Positions 9,767-17,860 of a stretch of 64,000 nt of DNA are shown here, one piece after another. The notes below the pieces were generated by a model. The model was not told where the DNA came from, made no database searches, and was given only the letters and a program-made list of their open reading frames with translations. The position numbers were made by a program, and so were the translations under genes. The first letter of the stretch is position 1. The number at the start of each line of letters is the position of its first letter. The DNA comes from Mycolicibacterium flavescens (GTDB lineage Bacteria > Actinomycetota > Actinomycetes > Mycobacteriales > Mycobacteriaceae), in contig NZ_MIHA01000027.1 of the NCBI RefSeq assembly GCF_001722335.1, forward strand, positions 1-64,000. Direction: 5' to 3'.

Positions 9767-10323
9767 CGCTGCGCCCCGCCGACCGGCTCGCTGTCGCCGA
9801 CCTTGTGCACCTCTACGCCTCGGCCGTCGACGACCGCCGCTTCGACGACGTCGCAGCGCTGTTCACCGAGACCGCCGAACTGCGGCTGCCCGACCCGCCG
9901 CGGTCGCTGGAACCGGTGCGCCGCCACCACGGCCGCGACGGTGTGCGTTCGGCGATGGCCCCGCTGGCCGCGGTGACCCGCACCGAACACGCGATCGTCG
10001 GCGAGGTGTACGCCCCGGGCGAGCGACCCGGCTACGCGCTGGGCCGGATCACCTGCATCGCCCACCACTGGACGCTCGGCGACGGCGATCCGACCGACCT
10101 GGTGTGGCATCTGCGCTACGACGACGAGTATCTGCGCACCCCCGCCGGGTGGCGGATCCACGGCCGCGCGTTGACGATCAACGCGATCGAGACCCGTCCT
10201 GTCCGTCGGGTGCGACCGCCTCGAGCAGGCGGTCGAGCAGCGGCCGTTGACCTTTCAGCAGCTTCGACCGAGCCTCATCGACGGGAAACCAGGCCACCCG
10301 GTCGATTTCGGGAAACTCCCTGA
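9763..10323 (+). CDS. SnoaL-like (NTF2 fold) protein with unusual antisense C-terminal tail
   Basis: The first 140 residues are a SnoaL/NTF2-like domain: LVHLYASAVDDRRFDDVAALFTE, HHGRDGVRSAM, TRTEHAIVG and HLRYDDEYLRTPAGWRIHGRAL. The family normally ends soon after this last strand. Here the frame stays open for about 45 more residues, an Arg/Pro-rich stretch (VRRVRPPRAGGRAA) that lies entirely antisense to the NUDIX gene and overlaps it by 146 bases. The tail is probably read-through after loss of an earlier stop, or a sequence error near 10190. The ATG overlaps the LLM stop (ATGA). Function may be isomerase-, dehydratase- or binding-type. Confidence 0.75.
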   Translation: MTLRPADRLAVADLVHLYASAVDDRRFDDVAALFTETAELRLPDPPRSLEPVRRHHGRDGVRSAMAPLAAVTRTEHAIVGEVYAPGERPGYALGRITCIAHHWTLGDGDPTDLVWHLRYDDEYLRTPAGWRIHGRALTINAIETRPVRRVRPPRAGGRAAAVDLSAASTEPHRRETRPPGRFRETP

Positions 10324-10669
10324 CCGTGCCGGACCCCTTGGGCCACTCGAGGGTGAACGTGTTGGAGGACGTGCCTTCGAGGTCGAGGTCGCCACGTACG
10401 GCGAACGCGGTGATGATCTTGCCGCTCGGCTGGCGCACGGGTGCGAAGTCGACGCGCGGGCCGGCCGGCGGCGCCTTGCCGAGTTCTTCTTCGAACTCCC
10501 GGCACGCGACGGTCCACGGGTCCTCGCCCTCGGTGTACTCGCCTTTCGGGATCGACCAGGCGCCGTCGTCCTTGCGCGCCCAGAACGGCCCGCCGGGATG
10601 CCCGATCAGCACCTCGACCGAGCCGTCGACAATCCGGTACAGCAGCAGCCCGGCGCTCAACTTCGGCAT
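10178..10669 (-). CDS. NUDIX hydrolase
   Basis: A 163-residue protein with an intact NUDIX box: Gly, five residues, Glu, seven residues, then REFEEELG (GEYTEGEDPWTVACREFEEELG, shown here only as its key parts). The N-terminal strand PKLSAGLLLYRIVDGSVEVLIGHPGG and the motif FWARKDDGAWSIPKGE resemble the MutT-like Ap4A/diphosphoinositol-type hydrolases that also occur in phosphatase fusions. The start is the ATG at 10669; upstream in-frame codons are Arg-rich and unlike the family. It would hydrolyse a nucleoside diphosphate linked to another moiety. It is convergent with the SnoaL gene. Confidence 0.88.
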   Translation of the reverse strand: MPKLSAGLLLYRIVDGSVEVLIGHPGGPFWARKDDGAWSIPKGEYTEGEDPWTVACREFEEELGKAPPAGPRVDFAPVRQPSGKIITAFAVRGDLDLEGTSSNTFTLEWPKGSGTVREFPEIDRVAWFPVDEARSKLLKGQRPLLDRLLEAVAPDGQDGSRSR

Positions 10670-10771
10670 ATCGATCCACTCTTCAGCGCGAGCGTGCGGG
10701 TCTGCGCACAACACGCCGCGCAAAAACCGCAGTTTCTGCACGCTCACCGCCACCCGACGGTGCGCACCGCG

Positions 10772-10963
10772 TCAGTACTTGCGGTCGCCTTCGCTGTCGT
10801 CGAAGAAGGCCCACTCCCCGTCGTCGGTCTTGACCTCCATGCGCCAGCCGAGTTCGGGCTCCGCCTTCTGGTCGACGAACCACGCATGGGCGTCGTCGGC
10901 GCTCTCGATGTCCTTGGTGTCGACGACCTCACCCTTGGGGTTCAACACGCGATATGTAGCCAT
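10772..10963 (-). CDS. small conserved acidic protein of unknown function
   Basis: A 63-residue protein starting MATYRVLNPKGEVVDTKDIESADDAHAWF. The even alternation of strands and one helix, the high Asp/Glu and Trp content (HAWFVDQ, GWRMEVKTDDGEWAFF) and strict third-position GC bias show it is a real gene. It lies 33 bp after the flavoprotein gene on the same strand. I do not recognise a family and cannot assign a role. Confidence 0.65.
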   Translation of the reverse strand: MATYRVLNPKGEVVDTKDIESADDAHAWFVDQKAEPELGWRMEVKTDDGEWAFFDDSEGDRKY

Positions 10964-10996
10964 GCCGACACAGTTCCCCGCAATCGCGGGTTTGAA

Positions 10997-12310
10997 TCAG
11001 TCCCGCTTCGGTACCGGGATGCCCTCGCTGGCGGAGAACTGCGCGTCCTCGCTCGACGACAGCCCGAACGACACGACCGAACGGTCCCAGAAGAGGTCGG
11101 TCAGGTAGGCCAGCGCCACCGCCCACCGGTTGACGCCGCGCGGTATCGCCATCACGTGGTAGCCGCGCGTCACGACCTTCGCGGGGAAACCCGACAGCTG
11201 GATGTTGAGCGGATTGGCCACCGCGTACCGCGGACCCAGATCGACGACCAACCCCATGTTGCGGTGCTTGTACCGCTTGGCCTTGCCGTAGCCGAGGCTG
11301 GCGGCGACGTTGCGCGCCAACGTCTTTCCCTGCCGGGTGGCGTGCTGGGCGGTCGGCGGGGTGATCTTGCCCGGCTGAGTCACATCGGGCACCGCCGCGG
11401 CGTCGCCGGCGCTGAACACATCCGGATGTCCCGGCACCTGCAGTTCGGTGGTGACCTTGAGCCGGCCCCGCTCGGTCTCCAGGCCGAGCCTCTCGATCAG
11501 GGGTGCGCCGGTGACCCCGGTGACCCATGCCACGGTGTGCGTGCGCAGCAACGAATCATCGCTGAGCACAACATGTTCGGGGTGTACTTCCTTGAGCGTG
11601 ACGCCGAGCCGCACGTCGATGCCGCGGGCCCTGAGCACCCGCTGCGCAGCCGCGCCCAGCTTCTCGCCGACCTCCGGCATCACCTGCTCGGCGAGGTCGA
11701 GCAGCACGAACTTCACCTCGCCGGGGTCGAAGCCCATGTGCTTGGCCGCGGTGTCGGCCAGCGCCCGAAGCTGCACGGCCAGTTCGGTGCCCGAATACGA
11801 CGCGCCGACGACGACGATGGTGCGCCGGGCCGCCGCGCGACCGGGATCGTCGTCGACGTTCGCCAGCTGCAGCTGTTCGAGCACATGGTCGCGCAGATAC
11901 AGCGCCTCGGCGGTCGACTTCAGTCCGCGGGCGTGCTCGGCCAGACCCGGCACGTCGAACAACCGCGTCACCGAACCGGGGGTCAGCACCAGCCGGTCCC
12001 ACTGCAGCGCCCGCGACCGCTCCTCGGAGTCGGTGACGGTGACCGTGCGTCCTGCGAAGTCGACCTCGTCGACCCGGCCGCGGATCGCGCGCACTCCGCG
12101 CAGCGAGTTCGCCAGCGGAATCGCGACGAATCGGGCGTCGACCAGGCCACCGGCGACATCGGGCAGCAGCGGTGTGTAGAGCATGTAGTCGACCGGCGAG
12201 ACGATCGAGATGTCGACGTTGTCGGCGCCCACCTTGCGCAGTCGGCGCGACAGCGCTCGCGCGCATTCGAACCCGGTGAAGCCGCTGCCGACGATTACCA
12301 CGGAGGTCAT
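10997..12310 (-). CDS. NDH-2-like FAD/NAD(P)-dependent oxidoreductase
   Basis: A 437-residue flavoprotein with two dinucleotide-binding folds: the FAD site VVIVGSGFTGFECA at the N-terminus and the NAD(P) site TIVVVGASYSGTELAVQL near residue 160, and the FAD-closing motif VFSAGDAAAV near residue 305. This layout is that of type II NADH dehydrogenases and related quinone reductases. The C-terminus (WAVALAYLTDLFWDRSVVSFGL) is amphipathic, as needed for membrane-surface binding. I start at ATG 12310, with MTSVVIVGSG at the exact family start. It may oxidise NADH to feed the quinone pool, but its sequence is not close enough to name Ndh. Confidence 0.85.
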   Translation of the reverse strand: MTSVVIVGSGFTGFECARALSRRLRKVGADNVDISIVSPVDYMLYTPLLPDVAGGLVDARFVAIPLANSLRGVRAIRGRVDEVDFAGRTVTVTDSEERSRALQWDRLVLTPGSVTRLFDVPGLAEHARGLKSTAEALYLRDHVLEQLQLANVDDDPGRAAARRTIVVVGASYSGTELAVQLRALADTAAKHMGFDPGEVKFVLLDLAEQVMPEVGEKLGAAAQRVLRARGIDVRLGVTLKEVHPEHVVLSDDSLLRTHTVAWVTGVTGAPLIERLGLETERGRLKVTTELQVPGHPDVFSAGDAAAVPDVTQPGKITPPTAQHATRQGKTLARNVAASLGYGKAKRYKHRNMGLVVDLGPRYAVANPLNIQLSGFPAKVVTRGYHVMAIPRGVNRWAVALAYLTDLFWDRSVVSFGLSSSEDAQFSASEGIPVPKRD

Positions 12311-12356
12311 TGGCCCCCACTGTACGGAACCGGCCGCGAATGGGAATGCTGAAGCC

Positions 12357-13064
12357 ATGACGCACCCGTCACCCGTCGCACTGCTCACCGCGCCGATCGG
12401 CCTGGGTGCGGCTATCGCCCAGCGGGCCATGGTCATGCCCCTGCGCCTGTTGGTGGTCGGCAGGCGGCTCACCGTCGGGCTGGACGGCGGCGAGCTGAAC
12501 CTGACCGTCACCGAGTTCGACCCGCGGCTCGACGTGCGCGGCCTGTCCGTCGGCCGGCTCAGCGACGTCCGGCTCGCCGCGTGTGACATCCGCTGGTGGG
12601 GCACCGAAAACGATTCTTACGTAACGAGATTCGATCACGCGACCGCGGTGCTGCACAACGTGCGCATCCGCCCGCCGGTGCTGGTGGCCGAACCGGTCGA
12701 ACTCACGCTCGAGGTCCCCGCCCCGGCCCTCGACGGGCTGTTCGAAGCGGCGGCGCCACGCCTGTCCGGCGACATCGGCCCCGACGGGATCGCCCGGTTG
12801 CGCCTGGCGCGCCGCCCGGGCGCCGGTCACGTCGAAGTCGAGGCCCGCCTCGAGGGTTCGACGCTGTGGCTGCACCCGCGGGGCCTGGCGCTGCGCCGCT
12901 CGCGCTGGACGCTGCCGGGCCGGCTGCCGGCGTACCCGGTGCGGCTGCCCGCCCTGCCGCACGGCATGCAGCTGACGAACATCGCCTTCGCGCCCGGGGT
13001 GGTCCGACTGTCGGCGCAGGTGGAGCACTGGCGGATGCAGCTTCCGCTGCGCCGGCTGCTGTGA
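12357..13064 (+). CDS. LmeA/DUF2993-like lipid-binding protein (tentative)
   Basis: A 235-residue protein whose strands alternate like the DUF2993/LmeA family of periplasmic phospholipid-binding proteins. Typical stretches are VGLDGGELNLTVTEFDPRLDVRGL in the first half and LPALPHGMQLTNIAFAPGVVRLSAQVEHW near the end, which resembles the family's closing 'LPLPPG...V...G' block. It lacks a clear cleavable signal; residues 8-30 are moderately hydrophobic (LLTAPIGLGAAIAQRAMVM). It is divergent from the NDH-2-like gene with only 46 bp between them, so they share a promoter region. The family call is by eye and could be wrong. Confidence 0.6.
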   Translation: MTHPSPVALLTAPIGLGAAIAQRAMVMPLRLLVVGRRLTVGLDGGELNLTVTEFDPRLDVRGLSVGRLSDVRLAACDIRWWGTENDSYVTRFDHATAVLHNVRIRPPVLVAEPVELTLEVPAPALDGLFEAAAPRLSGDIGPDGIARLRLARRPGAGHVEVEARLEGSTLWLHPRGLALRRSRWTLPGRLPAYPVRLPALPHGMQLTNIAFAPGVVRLSAQVEHWRMQLPLRRLL

Positions 13065-13094
13065 CGTCACCCGGGTCGACGGCCCGATGCGGCG

Positions 13095-14054
13095 GTGTGC
13101 ACAATTTCTGACGTGGTCGAACTCGCCCGCTACCAGGACGGGCCTGCGTCGGTGGCGATCTGCCGCGACGACGCCGAACTGGTGTTCCGCACCGACGACG
13201 ACGGACGCGGCGTCGTCTCGGAGACGCGGTTACCGGTCGAGGACTTCCTCGCCAAGGGCGAAGGACCGTGGCCGTGGTACGACCTGGGTGCCAAACGCGA
13301 CGCCGTGCTGCGGGTGCTCGATCTGCTGCACGCGACCCCGCCGGCCTGGACGCACACCCTGTCCGCCGACGCGCTCGACCTGTTCGCCAGGGCGCACCGG
13401 GGCGACTCGGAGGTCATCGAACTGCTCGCGATGGGCGCCGACCCCGATCCCGTGGATGCCTGCGGCGCGTCGCCGCTGTGGTACGCGGTGCGTTCCCTGG
13501 CCTCGGGCATCGCGGTCGCGCTGATCGACGCGGGCGCCGACGCGGGACGTCGCATCGAGTTGTCCGCGCGCGGTGACCGGTTCACCACGATCCTGCACGA
13601 GATCGTGCGTGCGGGCCGCACGGTGGCACTGAAGCACGCGCTGGCCAACGGCGTGGAACCTTCGCTCGTCGACTCCGAGGGCGCCACCCCGATGCACGTC
13701 CTCGGCGACGCCTACGACCACCTCAACCCCGAGATGGTGCGCACGCTGGTGCGGGCGGGCGCGTCGGTCGAGGCCGAACTGCCCGACGGGACGCAGCCGA
13801 TCGAGATCGCCGCCCGCCGGTTGCTTCCCGCGACGACGGCCGCGCTGCTCGAGACCGGCGCCGACCCCGGGCGCGGCCTCGACGCGCTGATGGCGTGGTG
13901 GGCGGTCACCGGCCGCGGGAACGGTGCCCGCGCGGGTGCCGTCGCCGACCTCGTCGCGCTGCTGCGCGCGGCCGGCGCCCGCATCAGCGCACAACACCGC
14001 GAGGTGGCGGAGAGCGCCGGCGTCGAACAGGTGAGCGCGGCACTTCGTCACTAG
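13095..14054 (+). CDS. ankyrin-repeat protein
   Basis: A 319-residue protein. After a 90-residue N-terminal domain (VVELARYQDGPASVAICRDD, ending PWPWYDLGAKRDAVLRVLDLLH) come at least five ankyrin-like units: VIELLAMGADPDPVDACGASPLWYAV, IAVALIDAGADAG, ALKHALANGVEPSLVDSEGATPMHVL, MVRTLVRAGASVEAELPDGTQPIEIA and TTAALLETGADPGRG. Ankyrin repeats mediate protein-protein contact. The start is GTG 13095 or the GTG six codons later (VVELARY). It is probably cytosolic, since no signal peptide is seen. The SGNH gene begins about 10 bp after its stop. Confidence 0.88.
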   Translation: MCTISDVVELARYQDGPASVAICRDDAELVFRTDDDGRGVVSETRLPVEDFLAKGEGPWPWYDLGAKRDAVLRVLDLLHATPPAWTHTLSADALDLFARAHRGDSEVIELLAMGADPDPVDACGASPLWYAVRSLASGIAVALIDAGADAGRRIELSARGDRFTTILHEIVRAGRTVALKHALANGVEPSLVDSEGATPMHVLGDAYDHLNPEMVRTLVRAGASVEAELPDGTQPIEIAARRLLPATTAALLETGADPGRGLDALMAWWAVTGRGNGARAGAVADLVALLRAAGARISAQHREVAESAGVEQVSAALRH

Positions 14055-14064
14055 AGTGCGGAGC

Positions 14065-14877
14065 GTGACACCGTACTCCCGCTACGTCGCGATCGGTGAC
14101 AGCCAGACCGAAGGCCTTTGGGACGGAGACGATTCCGCGGGACTGCTGGGCTTCGCAGACCGGCTCGCCGCCGTCATCGACCAGCACCGCCCCGGGTTGT
14201 TGTACGCCAATCTCGCGGTGCGTGGCCGCCGGATCCGCGACGTGCTCGACGAGCAGTTGCCGCAGGCGTTGGCGATGCGCCCCGACCTCGTCACGGTGTG
14301 TGTCGGCATGAACGACGTCACCCGGCCCGGCCGCCGATTCGACCGCGCATTGACCGACCTCGACGAGATCTACGCGCGGCTGGCCGGTTCCGGCGCCACC
14401 GTGGCCACCACGACGTTTCCGGACCTGACCCGGATCCTTCCCGTCGGACGGCTCATCGCCGCCCGCGTCGAGCAGATCAACCACCGCATCCGCGCGGCCG
14501 CCGACCGGCACGGCTTCCGGCTCGTCGACCTCTACAACGCGCCGTCGATGACCGACCTCGACACCTGGAGCGACGACCGCGTGCACGGCTCACCGAGGGG
14601 ACACCGGCTGTTCACCGCCGCCGCGGTCGAGGCGCTCGAACTTCCCGGCGGAAACCACGACTGGGCTTCGACGTCGGAGCCGCCGCAGCGCCCGTCGATC
14701 CGGTCGCAGGCGTATTCGCAGCTGCTGTGGACCCGCAACCTGCTGATGCCGTGGGTGTGGCGGCACCTGCGCAACCGCTCCAGCGGTGACGGTCGCGAAC
14801 CCAAACGTCCGCGGTTGTTGCCGCTAGATGCCCAGGAACGGCAGCGGGATCGGGGAGACGCCGTTTCCGATCGATGA
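14065..14877 (+). CDS. SGNH/GDSL-type lipase or esterase
   Basis: A 270-residue hydrolase with the four SGNH blocks: YVAIGDSQTEG (nucleophile Ser in GDS), NLAVRGRRI (block II Gly), VCVGMNDV (block III Asn), and WSDDRVHGSPRGH (Asp and His of block V). It would hydrolyse esters, perhaps acyl groups on lipids or sugars. No signal peptide is present. I chose the GTG at 14065, just after CGGAG; the GTG at 14056 is also possible. The last 54 bases run antisense into the convergent DUF732 gene, encoding a charged tail (DAQERQRDRG) that is unlikely to matter for catalysis. Confidence 0.88.
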   Translation: MTPYSRYVAIGDSQTEGLWDGDDSAGLLGFADRLAAVIDQHRPGLLYANLAVRGRRIRDVLDEQLPQALAMRPDLVTVCVGMNDVTRPGRRFDRALTDLDEIYARLAGSGATVATTTFPDLTRILPVGRLIAARVEQINHRIRAAADRHGFRLVDLYNAPSMTDLDTWSDDRVHGSPRGHRLFTAAAVEALELPGGNHDWASTSEPPQRPSIRSQAYSQLLWTRNLLMPWVWRHLRNRSSGDGREPKRPRLLPLDAQERQRDRGDAVSDR

Positions 14878-15189
14878 CACCATCGCCGGGCAGAACATCG
14901 AGATCGCGATGCCGGTGAACATCGTCGCCGGTCCCAGCGACAGCCCGCCCATGTCGGCGACCTCGGCGGCCACGTTCGCGGCGTTCTGACCGGGCTCGGC
15001 GAGCATCGGGCACACCTGCTGACCGATCGCCGCCGCGCTGCCGGGATCGCCCATCATCACGCCCGCCTCGCTGACGGCGTGCAGGAACGCGTCATCGACG
15101 GGGTCGGCGTGGGCAGGGGCGGCGACGACGGCCGCCGCGGCGAGAATTCCGGAGCTCAGCGCGAGCGCGGTGAGTGGTTTGCGAAGCAC
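14824..15189 (-). CDS. DUF732 secreted protein
   Basis: A 121-residue exported protein. It begins with a GTG codon and a clear signal peptide (RKPLTALALSSGILAAAAVVAAPAHA, cleavage expected after AHA, near residue 28). The mature part starts DPVDDAFLHAVSEAGV and contains two cysteines (QQVCPML, SMFCPAM), the pattern of the mycobacterial DUF732 family, whose role is unknown. The Pro-rich end IPLPFLGI is usual for this group. It is convergent with the SGNH gene, overlapping it by 54 bases. Confidence 0.85.
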   Translation of the reverse strand: MLRKPLTALALSSGILAAAAVVAAPAHADPVDDAFLHAVSEAGVMMGDPGSAAAIGQQVCPMLAEPGQNAANVAAEVADMGGLSLGPATMFTGIAISMFCPAMVSSIGNGVSPIPLPFLGI

Positions 15190-15214
15190 CCGCCTACCGT
15201 ACGCGGCCCGCCCC

Positions 15215-15787
15215 TCAGACGCCCGTCCAGGCGGTGTCGATGGTTGCTCCGACGTCGATGACCTTGGCCTTCTGCGAGGCGGGGCTGTCGATCTCCCCGG
15301 CCACGTGCATCGCGATGAACCGCCGGATCTCGGCGTCGATGCCGCCGAGGATGCGCACCACCTCACCGCGCAACGACTTCGAGGTGACGTGGATCGAGAT
15401 GTCGGAGGCCCGGGGTTTCTCGACGTCGAGGATCAGCAGCAGCGGCTCGGCCGCCCGCGCGGTCGCCCGCAGTGCGATCTCGCCGAACACCATGAACTTG
15501 GGCCGGTCGATGCGCAGGTCGACGATCATGTCGATCTCCAGGGGTATCCGGATCGCGAACGTGATCAGCGGTCCGACGTCGCGGGTCAACCGCGGTTCCT
15601 GGATCCGCACACGCGCCGTGACCTTGGCGATCTTGCCCGGTCCCTGCGCGATCGGGCCCATCTCGAATTCGTCGCCCGCGATGTCGGCGATCGCGGCGCC
15701 GACCCGTTCCACGGTCACCGCGGTCTCGAAGAATTTGCGACCGAACTCTTCGTAGGTGATCTCGTCGTCGATGGACATGGTTCTCAT
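15215..15787 (-). CDS. conserved mycobacterial protein of unknown function
   Basis: A protein of 190 residues if started at the first ATG (15787), or 187 at MSIDDEITYEE (15778). It is rich in beta strands with regular hydrophobic alternation (ARVRIQEPRLTRDVGPLITFAIRIPLEIDMIVDLRID) and has no signal peptide or membrane helix. The overall shape suggests a beta-sandwich or lipid-binding fold, but no motif fixes a function. It lies 25 bp upstream of the DUF732 gene on the same strand and may share its transcript. Confidence 0.75.
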   Translation of the reverse strand: MRTMSIDDEITYEEFGRKFFETAVTVERVGAAIADIAGDEFEMGPIAQGPGKIAKVTARVRIQEPRLTRDVGPLITFAIRIPLEIDMIVDLRIDRPKFMVFGEIALRATARAAEPLLLILDVEKPRASDISIHVTSKSLRGEVVRILGGIDAEIRRFIAMHVAGEIDSPASQKAKVIDVGATIDTAWTGV

Positions 15788-15860
15788 ACCGTCTCACGAG
15801 CCGTTGGCCGACGGCGCGCGGCGCGACCGAATCGAGACCGCACCGAGCCGTCGGTACCCG

Positions 15861-16043
15861 TCAGTTGCCGTCGTTGCTGCGCGCCTCGGCGCCGGTCTCC
15901 CCCGCGTCGATCGCGTCGTCGGAGAACGTGCGCCCGACGTAGGTGCCGTCGTCGTCGCCTTCTTTGCCTGCGCGGGACGAGGCGACGTTGTCGTCCTGGT
16001 CGACGTCCTGTTCGCTCTCGTCGTCATCGGGGCGCGGTGTCAT
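15861..16043 (-). CDS. small acidic protein, coupled to upstream membrane protein
   Basis: A 60-residue, strongly acidic and probably disordered protein (MTPRPDDDESEQDVDQDDNV, later KEGDDDGTYVGRTFSDDAID). Its ATG overlaps the TGA of the membrane-protein gene by three bases, which supports a real, translationally coupled gene. No fold or family is recognised. It could be a cytosolic partner or a regulator of that membrane protein, but this is only inference from the overlap. Confidence 0.55.
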   Translation of the reverse strand: MTPRPDDDESEQDVDQDDNVASSRAGKEGDDDGTYVGRTFSDDAIDAGETGAEARSNDGN

Positions 16044-16459
16044 GCGATGCGGTTACCCGTCGCGGCGGGGGTCAAACGGGCCGGCCCGGGCACCAGCTGC
16101 AGCGCGAGGAACCCGAGCGCGAGTTCGAGTGTGACCGGCACGCCGAGCAGCAGCACGCCGGCAGCCAGCGTGGTGCTGGATCCGTTGAGCGCCGACACCG
16201 CCACCACCAGCGACGAGCCGCCCGCGGCGGCCAGGGTCGCGGCGGTGACGACGAGCGCGACGGCCACCGCGCGCACCGGTCCGTAGTGCCGCATGCCGGT
16301 GACGGCGAGCACGGTCCCGATGGGGACACCGAGAATCACGGCGGCGGTGGTGGTCCCGTCGGTGGTTGCCAGGCGGCTCAGCGCAGGCACGATCAGGCAC
16401 GCCGCGAGCACGGCGGCCGCGACCACACCGGCTGCGGCGGTCTTTCGCGTGGTGGGCAT
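16040..16459 (-). CDS. small four-helix membrane protein
   Basis: A 139-residue protein starting MPTTRKTAAAGVVAAAVLAACLIVPAL. Four hydrophobic segments are visible (about residues 9-27, 38-55, 62-82 and 95-125), separated by short loops. It is a small integral membrane protein of unknown function. I start at ATG 16459, since further upstream the frame is Arg-rich and non-hydrophobic. The next gene starts inside its stop codon. Confidence 0.65.
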   Translation of the reverse strand: MPTTRKTAAAGVVAAAVLAACLIVPALSRLATTDGTTTAAVILGVPIGTVLAVTGMRHYGPVRAVAVALVVTAATLAAAGGSSLVVAVSALNGSSTTLAAGVLLLGVPVTLELALGFLALQLVPGPARLTPAATGNRIA

Positions 16460-16536
16460 GTGTGCCGGTTGCCCCGGCCGGCCGATCGGGAAACGAGGTC
16501 GCCCGTCGGGCAGGGAGCCGCGGTGGCGCAGTGCGC

Positions 16537-17337
16537 TCAGTGCCCGCCATCGGCGAAGTAGCGAATCCGCCTGATCGCGAAGGGTTTTGTTGCGACGTCG
16601 GCGATCAGCACGGCGCGCCCGTCGGCGCCGTCGACGCCGGTTGCGACGCTGTACCCGGAGGTGATCACCTTGCGGTAGCGGGCGCCGGTCAGCCGCGACA
16701 GCAGGTCGGCGCCGCTCATCGGTGTGTGGTCGCCGACGGTGATCCTGGTGGCGCCCAACCATCGTCGCAGCCCGACCTCGTCACCGGCGCTGGCCGCCGC
16801 CAGGAACTCGCCGAACCGCCGCTTGCCGTCGGCGCCTGCGCCACGGAACCCGCCGAGGAAGCCGAGCGTGCCGACCACCCCCTGGTTCGTCAGCAGCCCC
16901 CGCGACAGTTGCGCACCGGCGGGCACCGAGCGCACCCCCGCGCGCAGGAACTGCGCGACCATGGCGGGCAGTTCCCAATACGCCGCCATCTCAGCGATTT
17001 TCGGCGATTCGAGATCCTCTTCGAGGTGGTAGCGCAGGTAGGCGGGAATGCGCATCGTCACCCCGGCTGACATGGTGACCCCCAATTCGAGGTCGCGCAC
17101 CACCGTGGGCCCGACGACGATGTCGACGTCGCGGTGGAAGGTGATCTCGCGAGGCCCGATGAACGTGTCGTAGAAGCGGATCAGCGCGGTCGTGCCGCGG
17201 TGCGGTTGCGATCCCACCGGGTCCTCCACGACACCGTCGAACGTGAACGCGTCGACCCATGCGTGGCGGTCGTGGGCGCCGACCGCGGCCGGGGATCGTT
17301 CGACCGCGGCCATCGCGTCCGCCGGGGAGATGGTCAT
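16537..17337 (-). CDS. double SnoaL/NTF2-like protein
   Basis: A 266-residue protein with two NTF2-like regions. The first (about 1-120) has DAMAAVERSPAAVGAHDRHAWVDAFTFDGVVEDPVGSQPHRG, the usual opening helix-strand of a SnoaL-like domain, and RFYDTFIGPREITFHRD. The second (about 170-260) has FGEFLAAASAGDEVGLRRWLG and closes with VLIADVATKPFAIRRIRYFADG, typical of the last strand of this fold. Such domains act as isomerases, dehydratases or ligand-binding units. I start at MTISPAD (17337); GTG 17352 is an alternative. Function is not assignable. Confidence 0.75.
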   Translation of the reverse strand: MTISPADAMAAVERSPAAVGAHDRHAWVDAFTFDGVVEDPVGSQPHRGTTALIRFYDTFIGPREITFHRDVDIVVGPTVVRDLELGVTMSAGVTMRIPAYLRYHLEEDLESPKIAEMAAYWELPAMVAQFLRAGVRSVPAGAQLSRGLLTNQGVVGTLGFLGGFRGAGADGKRRFGEFLAAASAGDEVGLRRWLGATRITVGDHTPMSGADLLSRLTGARYRKVITSGYSVATGVDGADGRAVLIADVATKPFAIRRIRYFADGGH

Positions 17338-17442
17338 ACCGTTGCCTACCACTCACGGTCGCCTCAGTCGACTGGCGCCCGCGGCGCGGGCACACTGGAC
17401 GTACCGCCGCGCTGCGGTGCGCGGTGGTGAGGAGGAAGCGTC

Positions 17443-17853
17443 ATGAGCAGCAACGGACCGTTCGGGTTCGATCCCGAGGACTTCGACCGTGTCGCCCGCG
17501 AGGCCGGTGAGGGGTTGCGCGACGCACTCGAACCGGTTCTGTCCAACCTCGGCAGGATCCTGAACACCTCGGGAGAACGCGCAGGCTGGGCGAACCTCGT
17601 CGACGAGTTCACCCGCTCCACCCGGGCCCGCCGCGAACCGGAGACCACCGGCGAGACCGGGGACGGCGTGTGGGCGATCTTCACCGTCGACGCCGACGGC
17701 GGCGCCCACATCGAGCAGGTGTATCCGACCGAACTCGACGCGCTGCGGGCCAACAAGAACAACACCGATCCAACCCGCAAGGTGCGGTTCCTGCCGTACG
17801 GCATCGCGGTCAGTGTGCTGGACACGGCCACGACCGACGGCGACGACTCCTAG
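17443..17853 (+). CDS. conserved hypothetical protein
   Basis: A 136-residue soluble protein, starting MSSNGPFGFDPEDFDRVAREAGEGLRDALEPVL, preceded by a strong GAGGAAG ribosome site. The C-terminal half has the strand pattern VWAIFTVDADGGAHIEQVYPTELDALRANKNN, DPTRKVRFLPYGIAVSVLD. The pattern of a short helical lead and a small alpha/beta domain recurs in mycobacterial conserved proteins, but I recognise no function. It is convergent with the PLP decarboxylase gene, with a gap of 7 bp. Confidence 0.75.
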   Translation: MSSNGPFGFDPEDFDRVAREAGEGLRDALEPVLSNLGRILNTSGERAGWANLVDEFTRSTRARREPETTGETGDGVWAIFTVDADGGAHIEQVYPTELDALRANKNNTDPTRKVRFLPYGIAVSVLDTATTDGDDS

Positions 17854-17860
17854 TCGGCGG

